Shown here piece after piece: positions 9,859-18,140 of a stretch of DNA of 64,000 nt (position 1 is its first letter; the number at the start of each line of letters is the position of its first letter). Position numbers and translations under genes: made by a program. This DNA comes from Paenibacillus sp. 1011MAR3C5 (GTDB taxonomy: Bacteria; Bacillota; Bacilli; Paenibacillales; Paenibacillaceae): contig NZ_QZCF01000002.1 in assembly GCF_003591485.1 (NCBI RefSeq), positions 744,001-808,000 of the forward strand, written 5' to 3'. The notes under the pieces were generated by a model. The model saw only the letters and a program-made list of their open reading frames with translations, was not told the DNA's origin and made no database searches.

Positions 9859-10755
9859 ATGAACAGCAACAGGACGAGCACGATCGCAACTGATCGCTAC
9901 CCATCGCGGGTAGAGGATGTCCCTTCCAGACAAGAACGAAAGGACCCTGTCGTCTATAGGGAATGGACGACTGATAGTCCGCTTACGGAAGATCAATCCT
10001 CATCCTACGAGCGCGATGGCTATCTATTCCTGGAACAGTTTTTTTCGGAAAAGGAGCTGAGCGATTGGAAGAAGGAACTGAGTCGGCTGCAAGAAGCATA
10101 CCGCGACCAAGAAACGGCTCATGTCATTCGCGAGCCGGCAAGCCGCGAGGTGAGATCGGTATTCGCCGTCCATGAGCATAACGATCTGTTCCGGGCGTTG
10201 TCGAGACATCCGAAGCTGCAGGCGATTACCTCCTTTTTGCTCGGCTCGGAAACGTACATTCATCAATCTCGCATTAACTTCAAGCCCGGTTTTACCGGCA
10301 AAGAGTTTTATTGGCATTCAGACTTCGAGACGTGGCATGTGGAAGACGGGATGCCAAGGATGCGCGCGCTAAGCTGCTCCATCGCACTCAGCGACAACTA
10401 CGCTTACAATGGACCGCTTATGGTTATACCCGGTTCTCACAAGACGTTCATCTCCTGCGTCGGCAAAACGCCTGACGATCACTTCAAAGAGTCGCTGCGC
10501 AAGCAAGAGTACGGCGTGCCCGATCATGACAGTCTCCGCAGCATGGCAGAAGAGAAGGGGATTCATATGCCGGTCGGCAAAGCGGGCTCCGTCCTGCTGT
10601 TCGATTGCAATCTGATGCACGGCTCTAGCAGCAACATCTCACCGTTTCCCCGCAGCAATGTATTCTTGGTCTATAACAGCGTAGACAACCGTCTGGTCCA
10701 GCCCTATTCGGGGCAAAATCCAAGACCGGAATTTATCGCGACACGTTCCTTGTGA
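9859..10755 (+). CDS. ectD: Ectoine 5-hydroxylase EctD
   Basis: EctD is a non-haem Fe(II)/2-oxoglutarate dioxygenase that converts ectoine to 5-hydroxyectoine. The family signature runs through FYWHSDFETWHVEDGMPRMR and GPLMVIPGSHKTF. The iron triad is His153, Asp155 and His254, and the probable 2-oxoglutarate-binding Arg is in PFPRSN. The 298-aa length is normal. TAAAGGAGCTGAAGCTTA precedes ATG 9859. Its presence shows that the cell can make both ectoine and hydroxyectoine. Confidence 0.94.
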   Translation: MNSNRTSTIATDRYPSRVEDVPSRQERKDPVVYREWTTDSPLTEDQSSSYERDGYLFLEQFFSEKELSDWKKELSRLQEAYRDQETAHVIREPASREVRSVFAVHEHNDLFRALSRHPKLQAITSFLLGSETYIHQSRINFKPGFTGKEFYWHSDFETWHVEDGMPRMRALSCSIALSDNYAYNGPLMVIPGSHKTFISCVGKTPDDHFKESLRKQEYGVPDHDSLRSMAEEKGIHMPVGKAGSVLLFDCNLMHGSSSNISPFPRSNVFLVYNSVDNRLVQPYSGQNPRPEFIATRSL

Positions 10756-11276
10756 CCAATCCCGCTTTAATTATTGCACTCATATTGGGCATTAACATAA
10801 CGTATGTCTCGATGTTCACGCTGCGGCTCATTCTGGTCATCAAGGGCAAACGAACGGCGGCGGCGCTTCTCTCAACTGTTGAAGTATTTGTCTATCTGGT
10901 CGGCCTGCAGCTCGTACTGAACAACTTGTCCACACCGATCTATATGGCGGCATATTGCATCGGCTTCGGACTAGGCGTCTACCTCGGCAGTCGAATAGAA
11001 GAAGCGCTGGCGCTCGGCTATTCTGTCGTTCAAGTGATCGCCGATACCGTCAATACCAGCTTGCCCGATCAGCTTCGGGCGAACGGTTACGGAGTAACGG
11101 TATGGCAAGGCGAAGGTCGAAGCGGGCCAAGGCTTGTCATGCAAGTCCTGGTAAAGCGAAGTGCGGAGAAAAAGCTGCTGGATTCCATATCGGCGGTTGC
11201 GCCGAAGGCATTCGTCATTTCACATGAGCCAAGACATTTTCGCGGCGGATTCTGGGCAAAGCTGCTTGAGAAATAA
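10752..11276 (+). CDS. YebE/UPF0316-like membrane protein (DUF5698 + DUF2179)
   Basis: This 174-aa protein has three hydrophobic segments (about 4-27, 38-58 and 64-85). A soluble C-terminal domain resembling DUF2179 follows, with GYSVVQVIADTVNTSLPDQL and ANGYGVTVWQGEGRSGPRLV. Its biochemical function is not established. GTG 10752 overlaps the ectD stop as GTGA, so translation should be coupled to ectD. A terminator follows, making it the last gene of the ectoine operon. A role in osmotic response is only inferred from position. Confidence 0.8.
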   Translation: MTNPALIIALILGINITYVSMFTLRLILVIKGKRTAAALLSTVEVFVYLVGLQLVLNNLSTPIYMAAYCIGFGLGVYLGSRIEEALALGYSVVQVIADTVNTSLPDQLRANGYGVTVWQGEGRSGPRLVMQVLVKRSAEKKLLDSISAVAPKAFVISHEPRHFRGGFWAKLLEK

Positions 11277-11288
11277 CGGTCGCAATAA

Positions 11289-11323
11289 GGATATCTTCCA
11301 TCATGGAGGGTATCCTTTTCTTA
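11289..11323 (+). terminator. Terminator of the ehu-ect operon
   Basis: GGATATCTTCCA at 11289-11300 pairs, with G-U wobbles, with TGGAGGGTATCC at 11304-11315. TTTTCTT follows. Confidence 0.8.
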
Positions 11324-11401
11324 TGGGTCTGAGATCGGATAGAGATGTGTCCATGAATTCGCTTTCTTGGCGATGACGATTATTATCCTTGAATTGGGCG
11401 C

Positions 11402-11475
11402 TTGACACTGGAAGGGAAGGCGACTATTATTTAAATAGTTTAAATATATAGATCTAAAGTTTATAGATCTAAAGT
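11402..11475 (+). promoter_or_regulatory. SigA promoter with palindromic MarR-type operators
   Basis: TTGACA (11402-11407) and TATTAT (11425-11430) are separated by 17 nt, a near-consensus vegetative promoter. A perfect inverted repeat TATTTAAA-TAG-TTTAAATA (11428-11446) overlaps the -10. Directly downstream are two copies of TATAGATCTAAAGT (11447-11460 and 11462-11475), each centred on the palindrome TAGATCTA. This is a typical position for autorepression by the adjacent MarR protein. Confidence 0.75.
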
Positions 11476-11510
11476 GTTTAGTGCTAAGCCAAATAGAAGG
11501 AGGTGTCTCT

Positions 11511-11963
11511 ATGCCAACGCTCGTCAGTCGTTTTCAGCGTTCGGTCACGCAGCTTAACCGGCTATTCGCTTCAGAAATCGTGGATCGGCTCGACTCCCAA
11601 GTAACGGGGACGCAGATGTACATGCTTCATTACATCAGACAAAGCGGGAGATGCCGGTTGACAGAGCTTGCGGAGAAGCTGGATGTGAAGCCTAGCGCGG
11701 TAACGGTAATGATTGATCGGTTGGTAAAATCGGATTATGTGGTGCGGACGCATGATACGGATGACCGCAGAGTCATTCTGGTCGAGCTTACGCCAACCGG
11801 CATTGCGATTTTGGAGAAGGCACAAGCGATGCGTGAAGAGATTGTCGGAGCTTACATTGAGAAGCTGAATCCCGCCGATGTCCAAACGACTACGGAAGTG
11901 CTGGAGAAGATGGTGCTAATCGCACAAGAAAACTCCAAATGTCATGGGCGGCATAGCCGCTAA
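11511..11963 (+). CDS. MarR family transcriptional regulator
   Basis: This 150-aa winged-helix repressor of the MarR family contains the recognition segment LTELAEKLDVKPSAVTVMID and the wing VVRTHDTDDRRVILVELT. ATG 11511 is chosen because it follows AAGGAGGTGTCTCT; an in-frame upstream start at 11481 lies inside the operator region. The MFS exporter starts 47 nt downstream, so the pair probably forms one unit in which a ligand relieves repression of the exporter. The ligand is unknown. Confidence 0.88.
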   Translation: MPTLVSRFQRSVTQLNRLFASEIVDRLDSQVTGTQMYMLHYIRQSGRCRLTELAEKLDVKPSAVTVMIDRLVKSDYVVRTHDTDDRRVILVELTPTGIAILEKAQAMREEIVGAYIEKLNPADVQTTTEVLEKMVLIAQENSKCHGRHSR

Positions 11964-12010
11964 AGCAATTATTCTCAACTCATACAAAGAGAAAGAAGGA
12001 GCAGGAATCA

Positions 12011-13630
12011 ATGGAACATTTGTCCCACAAGCGCAAAATTACGATCATGATGGCCATTATTATGGCAATGTTCTTTTCCGCGATTAACCAAACGATCGTC
12101 AGTACGGCGATGCCGCGTATCATTGCGGTTTTGAGCGGTATGGAATACTATAGCTGGGTCATTACGATCTATATGTTGACTTCGACGCTCGCTACCGTTC
12201 TGGTCGGCAAGCTATCTGATATTTATGGACGGAAGCCATTCATATTGGCGGGTATTGTTATCTTTATGATTGGCGCATTTTTAACTGGTTTTTCAAAGGA
12301 TATTATTCAGTTGATTATTTATCGCGGTATTCAAGGCGTCGGCGCCGGTATTATTATGGCATCCGTCTTCACGGCGGTCGGCGATTTGTTCTCGCCTCGA
12401 GAGCGTGGCAAATGGACTGGCGTTATGATGGCCGTATTCGGCTTCTCCAGTGTTATCGGTCCGACGCTTGGCGGCTGGCTGGTCGATAACTTCGCGTGGA
12501 AATGGCTGTTCTGGATCTTCCTGCCGCTCGGATTTGTCGCCTTCTTCATGATTCTGTTCCTCTTCCCTAAGGTCGAGACGAACAAATCGGAGAAAATCGA
12601 TTACGTGGGCTCGCTTTTCCTGAGCTTGACCATTATCGGCATCCTGCTCGGCTTCTCGTGGGCGGGCACGAAATTCGATTGGGGCTCCTGGCAAATTCTT
12701 AGCTTGTTCATCGGGGCGGCTGTCTGCCTGCTGATCTTTATCCTCGTGGAATGGAAAGCCAAGAGCCCAGTGCTTCCGCTTCATCTGTTCCGCAATGATA
12801 TTGTAACCATATCGAATGTTATCGGATTTCTGATGAATGCCGGTATGATGGGAGCACTTATCTATCTGCCGTTCTTCGTTCAAGGTGTTGAAGGTATCTC
12901 GCCGACATACTCCGGCTATGTCACGATGCCAATGTCAATCGCTATGGTTATTATGAGTACGATTATCGGCCGTCAAATTACGAAAACCGGTAAATATAAG
13001 CGTTATGCGATACTCGGCCTGCCGATTATGATTGCAGGCATGCTGATTATGGCGTTCATGAACAGCGTATGGCTCGCGGTTGCCGCAATGATCGTATTCG
13101 GTATCGGTCTTGGCGTTGGCATGCCAGTCTTCTCGCTAACGGTTCAAAACGCGGTCAAGCCTAATGAGCTCGGCGTAGCTACTGCATCGTCGCAGCTGTT
13201 CCGTAACCTTGGCGGTACGATCGGCATTGCCGTAATGGGCACGATCATGCAGTCAAGCCTGGTACGCAACATGGAGAAGGAAGCAACTTCGGCGGAAGGC
13301 TTCAGCTTCGAGAACATCGATCCGGCGCTAGCCAAGCAGCTGGAGATGTTCCACAATCCGGAGATGCTGCTGGATCAGCCGAAGCTGCAAGAGCTTCAAT
13401 CCACGCTGCCTGCCGATGTTCAGCCGATCATCACCCAACTGATTGAGACGCTGCGAGATGCATTAAGCTCGTCGCTGACTACGGTCTTCCTGGCAGGTAC
13501 AGCTCTCGTCGCCGTGGCGCTCGTGCTTTCGTTCTTCTTGAGAGAGATTCCGCTTCGCACATCTAATGATATGCCGGAAGTGAAAGAGAAGGAAAAGGAC
13601 GTACAACTGAAAAACCCGGCTAATGCATAA
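12011..13630 (+). CDS. DHA2 (EmrB/QacA-type) MFS drug exporter
   Basis: This 539-aa integral membrane protein has about 14 transmembrane segments. MFS motif A is GKLSDIYGRKP at residues 66-76, and a motif C-like SVIGPTLGGWLVD lies near 145, as in the drug:H+ antiporter-2 family. A soluble loop of about 80 residues (about 415-490) precedes the last TM helix. GAAAGAAGGAGCAGGAATCA precedes ATG 12011. It is paired with the upstream MarR gene, which suggests inducible multidrug export. The substrate cannot be read from the sequence. Confidence 0.9.
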   Translation: MEHLSHKRKITIMMAIIMAMFFSAINQTIVSTAMPRIIAVLSGMEYYSWVITIYMLTSTLATVLVGKLSDIYGRKPFILAGIVIFMIGAFLTGFSKDIIQLIIYRGIQGVGAGIIMASVFTAVGDLFSPRERGKWTGVMMAVFGFSSVIGPTLGGWLVDNFAWKWLFWIFLPLGFVAFFMILFLFPKVETNKSEKIDYVGSLFLSLTIIGILLGFSWAGTKFDWGSWQILSLFIGAAVCLLIFILVEWKAKSPVLPLHLFRNDIVTISNVIGFLMNAGMMGALIYLPFFVQGVEGISPTYSGYVTMPMSIAMVIMSTIIGRQITKTGKYKRYAILGLPIMIAGMLIMAFMNSVWLAVAAMIVFGIGLGVGMPVFSLTVQNAVKPNELGVATASSQLFRNLGGTIGIAVMGTIMQSSLVRNMEKEATSAEGFSFENIDPALAKQLEMFHNPEMLLDQPKLQELQSTLPADVQPIITQLIETLRDALSSSLTTVFLAGTALVAVALVLSFFLREIPLRTSNDMPEVKEKEKDVQLKNPANA

Positions 13631-13646
13631 AAAATAATGAAATAAG

Positions 13647-13698
13647 CCTCCATATTCCTCACCGGCATGCTGCATGGTGAGGGTATGGAGGTTTTTTT
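13647..13698 (+). terminator. Terminator after the MFS gene
   Basis: CCTCCATATTCCTCACC (from 13647) pairs with GGTGAGGGTATGGAGG (to 13691), with one internal mismatch region. TTTTTTT follows at 13692-13698. Confidence 0.92.
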
Positions 13699-13819
13699 AA
13701 TTGCAAAATTCCAAGAAAAAAAGAGAACACTTGATCGCATATTGGATTGATGTTAAACTATGGAAGAACCAAGGCGGCAGAACCGTCTTGCTCTAGACCA
13801 TGGTAGGACGGTGTATAAC

Positions 13820-14620
13820 GTGACCACAACGACCACCGAAATTGATGAAATCATTGCTTATATTCATCAGCATATCTACGATCCGCTCCCGCTTGCGCGT
13901 CTGGCAAGCCATGTCTCTTACAGTCCGTACCATTTCACCCGGTTGTTCAAGGAACGTATGGGTATCTCTCCGATGTACTATGTCTCGTCCATTCGCCTGC
14001 AGAAGGCGAAGGATCTTCTTCTTCAAACCAACTTAAGCGTCAGGGATATCAGTCTGGAGATCGGCCAGCAGAGTCTGGGCACCTTCACGACGAGGTTCAC
14101 CGAAAGGGTGGGCATGACTCCTGCTCAATTCCGGAACACAGCTCATGACGCTAGCAAGCATCTGCAGTCGCTGGAGCAATTGCGTGATTGGCACACACCG
14201 TATTTTTGCAATCCGAGGCATCCTACACTAAGGGGTACGATTAGCTCGGAGCATCCATTCTCAGGCGTGGTGCTGATTGGACTATTCCCTAAGCCAATAC
14301 CGGAAGGTTTTCCACTCCACGGTACCTTAATCGGCTCGCTCGGCGAATTCGAGTTTCCCAATGTTGAGCCTGGCATTTATTATTTATTGGCAACGACCAT
14401 CTCATGGGGCACAGGGGCCATCGATATGCTGCTGCCTCAATCGACGCTTCGCACACGATCCAGGGAAGCTGTCGTGGTCAGTCCTGGCACGGACCCAGCA
14501 CCACTGAACGTAACCCTGCATCCGCCTGCGCTGGATGATCCGCCGATTCTGATTTCATTGCCTGTTTTGATGAATCACTTCCTGGCTCGGGTGCAGAATA
14601 GGGAGGAATACCGGGTTTAG
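13820..14620 (+). CDS. AraC-family regulator with N-terminal HTH and C-terminal accessory domain
   Basis: The AraC DNA-binding domain is at the N-terminus, with IHQHIYDPLPLARLASHVSY, SPYHFTRLFKERMGISP and VGMTPAQFRN. A domain of about 140 residues rich in beta strands follows (SGVVLIGLFPKPIPEG, VEPGIYYLLATTISWG), resembling a transthyretin/carboxypeptidase-regulatory fold. The usual AraC order places the HTH last. A candidate promoter, TTGATC (13731)-17-TAAACT (13754), puts the transcription start beyond the in-frame ATG 13760. GTG 13820 is therefore preferred, about 9 nt after AGGACGG; 13760 remains the longest option. The target is unknown. Confidence 0.8.
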   Translation: MTTTTTEIDEIIAYIHQHIYDPLPLARLASHVSYSPYHFTRLFKERMGISPMYYVSSIRLQKAKDLLLQTNLSVRDISLEIGQQSLGTFTTRFTERVGMTPAQFRNTAHDASKHLQSLEQLRDWHTPYFCNPRHPTLRGTISSEHPFSGVVLIGLFPKPIPEGFPLHGTLIGSLGEFEFPNVEPGIYYLLATTISWGTGAIDMLLPQSTLRTRSREAVVVSPGTDPAPLNVTLHPPALDDPPILISLPVLMNHFLARVQNREEYRV

Positions 14621-14654
14621 AGGCCATTTTCGACGGAAAACGGCAATTTCGTTA

Positions 14655-14684
14655 TTGAGTTAAGCACCCTGTAACGCTTATAAT
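14655..14684 (+). promoter_or_regulatory. Probable SigA promoter of the ABC-F gene
   Basis: TTGAGT (14655-14660), an 18-nt spacer and a perfect TATAAT (14679-14684) lie 38 nt before ATG 14723. Confidence 0.65.
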
Positions 14685-14722
14685 ATAGCGAGTATGAAGT
14701 CTAACAGAAAAGGTGTTAATTC

Positions 14723-16279
14723 ATGAGCATATTAAACGTAGAACGATTGAGCCACGGCTTTGGGGATCGCGCCATCTTCAACGACGTGTCATTCCGCTTG
14801 CTGAAAGGCGAGCACATTGGTCTTATTGGCGCCAACGGCGAGGGCAAATCGACCTTCATGAATATTATTACGGGCAAGCTGCAGCCGGATGACGGCAAGG
14901 TAGAATGGTCGAAGCGGATGCGCGTTGGTTATCTCGACCAGCATGCGGCACTGTCCAAAGGTATGACGATTCGCGACGTGCTGAAGGGCGCGTTCCAATA
15001 CCTGTTCGATATGGAGCAGGAGATGAACGACATGTACGGCAAGATGGGCGAGGTATCGCCTGAAGAGCTGGAGCGTTTGTTGGAAGATGTCGGTACGATG
15101 CAAGATACGCTGACGAATCAGGATTTCTATATGATCGATGCCAAGATTGAAGAGACAGCTCGTGGACTTGGTCTGACAGATATCGGTCTTGACAAGGATG
15201 TTCATGACCTTAGCGGAGGCCAACGCACGAAGGTGCTTCTGGCGAAGCTTCTCTTGGAGAAGCCGGACATTCTGCTCCTTGACGAGCCTACCAACTACTT
15301 GGATGAGGTTCATATCGAATGGCTGAAGCGTTACCTGCAGGAATATGAAAATGCGTTCATTCTGATCTCGCATGACATTCCTTTCCTGAACAGTGTAATC
15401 AACTTGATCTACCATATGGAGAATCAGGAACTGAACCGTTATGTCGGCGATTACGATCATTTCCAGCAAGTATACGAGATGAAGAAGCAGCAGCTGGAGT
15501 CCGCTTTCAAGCGTCAGCAGCAAGAAATTGCGGATTTGAAGGACTTCGTCGCTCGGAACAAAGCTAGCGTTGCTACACGCAATATGGCGATGTCCAGACA
15601 GAAGAAGCTCGATAAGATGGATGTCATCGAGCTGGCGAAGGAAAAGCCGAAGCCGCAGTTCAACTTCAGAGAAGGCAGAACAGCCGGCCGAGTCATCTTC
15701 GAGACGAAGGATCTTGTTATCGGGTACTCTGAGCCGCTGTCACGTCCGCTTGATCTCCGTATGGAGCGCGGCCAGAAGATTGCTTTGGTCGGAGCGAACG
15801 GTATTGGTAAAACGACCTTGCTGCGCAGCATATTGGGTGAAATTCCAGCCGTGTCGGGATCAGTGGAGCTGGGAGATAATCTAGAAATCGGCTACTTCGT
15901 GCAAGAGGCGAAGGATGCCAATTACAACACATGTATTGAAGAAATCTGGAATGAATTCCCTTCCTATACGCAATTCGAAGTTCGTGCAGCACTTGCGAAG
16001 TGCGGACTTACGACCAAGCACATCGAGAGCAAAATCACGGTGCTTAGCGGCGGAGAGAAGGCCAAGGTCCGCTTGTGCAAGCTGATTAACCGCGACACCA
16101 ATTTGCTTGTACTTGACGAGCCGACGAACCACTTGGACGTCGATGCGAAGGAAGAGCTGAAGCGAGCGCTTAAAGCATACAAGGGAAGCATCCTGCTTAT
16201 CTCTCACGAACCGGAGTTTTACCGCGATGTTGTGACTGAGACATGGAATTGTGAGAATTGGACAACCAAAGTATTTTAA
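14723..16279 (+). CDS. ABC-F family ATPase (ribosome-associated)
   Basis: This protein of 518 aa has two ABC domains in tandem and no transmembrane region. The first shows GANGEGKST (about 36-44), LSGGQRTKVLLA and LLLDEPTNYLD. The second shows GANGIGKTT, LSGGEKAKVRLC and LVLDEPTNHLD. The charged linker between them (about 255-320) is where ABC-F proteins contact the ribosomal P/E-site region. Family members act in translation quality control or in ribosome-protection antibiotic resistance. The subgroup cannot be decided by eye. The gene has its own promoter and terminator. Confidence 0.88.
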   Translation: MSILNVERLSHGFGDRAIFNDVSFRLLKGEHIGLIGANGEGKSTFMNIITGKLQPDDGKVEWSKRMRVGYLDQHAALSKGMTIRDVLKGAFQYLFDMEQEMNDMYGKMGEVSPEELERLLEDVGTMQDTLTNQDFYMIDAKIEETARGLGLTDIGLDKDVHDLSGGQRTKVLLAKLLLEKPDILLLDEPTNYLDEVHIEWLKRYLQEYENAFILISHDIPFLNSVINLIYHMENQELNRYVGDYDHFQQVYEMKKQQLESAFKRQQQEIADLKDFVARNKASVATRNMAMSRQKKLDKMDVIELAKEKPKPQFNFREGRTAGRVIFETKDLVIGYSEPLSRPLDLRMERGQKIALVGANGIGKTTLLRSILGEIPAVSGSVELGDNLEIGYFVQEAKDANYNTCIEEIWNEFPSYTQFEVRAALAKCGLTTKHIESKITVLSGGEKAKVRLCKLINRDTNLLVLDEPTNHLDVDAKEELKRALKAYKGSILLISHEPEFYRDVVTETWNCENWTTKVF

Positions 16280-16296
16280 TAGAGGATCAGAGGAGA

Positions 16297-16338
16297 AGGC
16301 CCTATGACGCGATAGATCGCGAATAGGGCCTCTTTTTT
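16297..16338 (+). terminator. Terminator after the ABC-F gene
   Basis: AGGCCCTA (16297-16304) pairs with TAGGGCCT (16324-16331), with an inner CGCGAT/ATCGCG stem. A T-run follows at 16333-16338. Confidence 0.92.
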
Positions 16339-16399
16339 GTTAAGGGGAAGGGGGAGCAGTTCGAGAGGGTACTACTGTTTTTTTAAAAGTTAAGCTGAA

Positions 16400-16828
16400 T
16401 TATTGAGCTGTGTCTGTAGTCACAGTGAACGTAATGCCAAAAGCATCCGTAACGGTGCCAAAGGCGGGACTAAAAAACGTAGCTTGAAGCGGATGCACGA
16501 TATGTCCGCCATTGGCAAGCTTCTCGAATACTTCCGTTGCTCGTTCTGCATTCGGCAGCGTGACACAGACGGTAATATTATTGCCGCGTGAATATGGTGA
16601 ACCCGGGAACGAATCAAAGAGCATCAGTTCGGACTCGTCAATCTTGAGATGAGCATGGGCAATCTTATCTGCTACGGATTCTGGTAGCGGGTATTCCGGA
16701 TTGGCCGGCATCTCGCCGAACGCCTGCTGCATCAGTACCTCAGCGCCTAATACCTCTTGGTAAAAAGTGATCGCTTCCTTTGCATTCCCTTCCATAACGA
16801 GATACGGAGTAAGCTTAATCGACATCAT
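16400..16828 (-). CDS. PhnB/YjdN-like VOC family protein
   Basis: This 142-aa protein of the vicinal-oxygen-chelate fold, PhnB/YjdN branch, contains LTPYLVMEGNAKEAITFYQE, LGAEVLMQQAFGEMP, AHAHLKIDESELMLFDSFPG and the C-terminal FGTVTDAFGITFTV. Such proteins are often poorly characterised or linked to small-molecule resistance. The start is at 16828 (ATG) because AGAGGAG lies 6 nt before it; the longer reading from a TTG at 16846 overlaps that site. It is one of only two genes on the minus strand. Confidence 0.85.
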   Translation of the reverse strand: MMSIKLTPYLVMEGNAKEAITFYQEVLGAEVLMQQAFGEMPANPEYPLPESVADKIAHAHLKIDESELMLFDSFPGSPYSRGNNITVCVTLPNAERATEVFEKLANGGHIVHPLQATFFSPAFGTVTDAFGITFTVTTDTAQ

Positions 16829-17151
16829 GTACAACTCCTCTTCCAATGGTATAAATCTAGTATACCCCGATCATTTCATACGCATTTCTTCTGAATTGCG
16901 AAGTTACACCATGAAAGAAACATAACATACGCTGCCGTTGATGAAATCTTTCGCCGTATAAGTGGTTTTTGTTTCCTAATGAATAGGCTAACCGTATAAT
17001 AGGGTTAAAGAAGAATAGGCGTTGTGACCTAGATTCTCCAATGTTTGGCTTACCACTCGTTATCTAGAATGACGGTTAAATCATGACGAAGATGAGTTCA
17101 TAAACATAGTAACGTTGCAATGTTTTATATATTGAAGGGAAGGTGTTTCAA
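16829..17151. promoter_or_regulatory. Divergent intergenic region
   Basis: No gene is seen in these roughly 320 bases. A TATAAT at 16995-17000 on the + strand is a possible -10 without a good -35. TATACT/TATACC-like -10 boxes lie near 16848-16865 for the minus-strand VOC gene. The stretch is AT-rich and marks the beginning of the lower-GC accessory region. Confidence 0.3.
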
Positions 17152-17424
17152 ATGAAATCAAAATGGGATAAGTGGGAGCTTACGCGAGCTAAAGGCAAGA
17201 AAAACTACGTGCTATGGAACGGAGTATTAGGCTGGGGAATACCTACCGGCATATTGTTCACCGCACTCTCGACGTATATCAATCATAAAGAATTTGTTTT
17301 TAATCAGGATTTCTATCAGACATTGTTTTTATCTCTCGTGCTCTTTTCTTTGGGTGGAGTCGTATTCGGACTATGGACGTGGAGTTGGACGGAAAAGCTT
17401 TATCGGAAGAACAAGGGGGAATAA
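17152..17424 (+). CDS. Small two-TM hypothetical membrane protein
   Basis: This 90-aa protein starts with a basic segment (SKWDKWELTRAKGKK). Two hydrophobic helices at about residues 22-44 and 55-78 follow, ending in a basic tail. The family was not recognised. ATG 17152 follows GAAGGGAAGG at about 10 nt; the in-frame GTG 17143 overlaps that site. Confidence 0.6.
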   Translation: MKSKWDKWELTRAKGKKNYVLWNGVLGWGIPTGILFTALSTYINHKEFVFNQDFYQTLFLSLVLFSLGGVVFGLWTWSWTEKLYRKNKGE

Positions 17425-17443
17425 TGGTTGAGGTGAAAGACTA

Positions 17444-17491
17444 ATGCGAATCTTATGGGACTTTGACGGCGTGTTTATTCCGAAGGGATGA
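17444..17491 (+). pseudogene. Truncated HAD hydrolase N-terminus
   Basis: The 15-codon reading frame MRILWDFDGVFIPKG ends in TGA. It carries an intact HAD motif I (DFDGV) preceded by the usual hydrophobic strand, and GAGGTGAAAG gives it a ribosome binding site. The rest of the roughly 200-aa hydrolase is missing; the next gene starts 20 nt later. It is best read as a deletion remnant. Confidence 0.55.
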
Positions 17492-17510
17492 ATAGAAAGG
17501 ACGTGCAGGG

Positions 17511-18140
17511 ATGAATCTATTCAAGCAGATTCTTGCAACAGAAGACGAGATTCGAGAGCTAATTGGTTTTCCAAGTGAGGTCGTACAGAAGAAAACGATT
17601 CATGAATTGGATAGTCACTGCCGAGCTTTTATTGCGATGTCACCACTCTTATTCATGTCTACCTCTGATACACAAGGTTATTGCGATGTATCGCCGCGTG
17701 GCGATGCACCCGGTTTTGTACATATACTGGATAACCAACATATGGTCATTCCTGAGCGCCCTGGCAACCGTCGGATCGACTCGCTACGAAACATTCTCTC
17801 CAACCCTAGAGTAGGGTTGATCTTTCTCATTCCCGGACTTGAAGAAACACTTAGAGTGAATGGGGAAGCGTATGTGATTAAGGATGATGAGCTATTAGAG
17901 CAGATGAAAGTAAACGATAAGAAACCGCTTCTCGGGATAGGCGTTAGGGTCGATGAAGCCTTTATCCATTGCGCAAAGTCCTTCAAACGCTCAGGAGCCT
18001 GGAATAAGGAATCTTGGTCCGATCAAGATCGACTGCCCTCCATACCGCATATGATATCTGCCCATGTAAATTCGGAGTCTTTTACGGTGGAGAAGATCAG
18101 AGATGGGCTGCAAGAAAGTTATGAAAAAAGGTTGTATTAA
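17511..18140 (+). CDS. Pyridoxamine 5'-phosphate oxidase-like FMN flavoprotein
   Basis: This 209-aa split-barrel flavoprotein contains AMSPLLFMSTSDTQGYCDVS, PRGDAPGFVHILD, IPERPGNRRIDSLRNIL and INPRVGLIFLIPG-like strands of the MSMEG_1061 type of PPOX-family proteins. The C-terminal HCAKSFKRSGAW is typical of that subfamily. The enzymatic substrate is unknown. ATG 17511 follows GGACGTGCAGGG. The stop overlaps the start of the next gene by 1 nt, indicating coupling. Confidence 0.85.
   Translation: MNLFKQILATEDEIRELIGFPSEVVQKKTIHELDSHCRAFIAMSPLLFMSTSDTQGYCDVSPRGDAPGFVHILDNQHMVIPERPGNRRIDSLRNILSNPRVGLIFLIPGLEETLRVNGEAYVIKDDELLEQMKVNDKKPLLGIGVRVDEAFIHCAKSFKRSGAWNKESWSDQDRLPSIPHMISAHVNSESFTVEKIRDGLQESYEKRLY

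Noticed and set aside
12293..12883. 196-aa antisense frame inside the MFS gene
   Set aside because: Polar low-complexity translation typical of the complement of TM codons.
14789..15523. 244-aa antisense frame inside the ABC-F gene
   Set aside because: Shadow of the ATPase codons, no ribosome binding site, Leu/Val-rich artefact.
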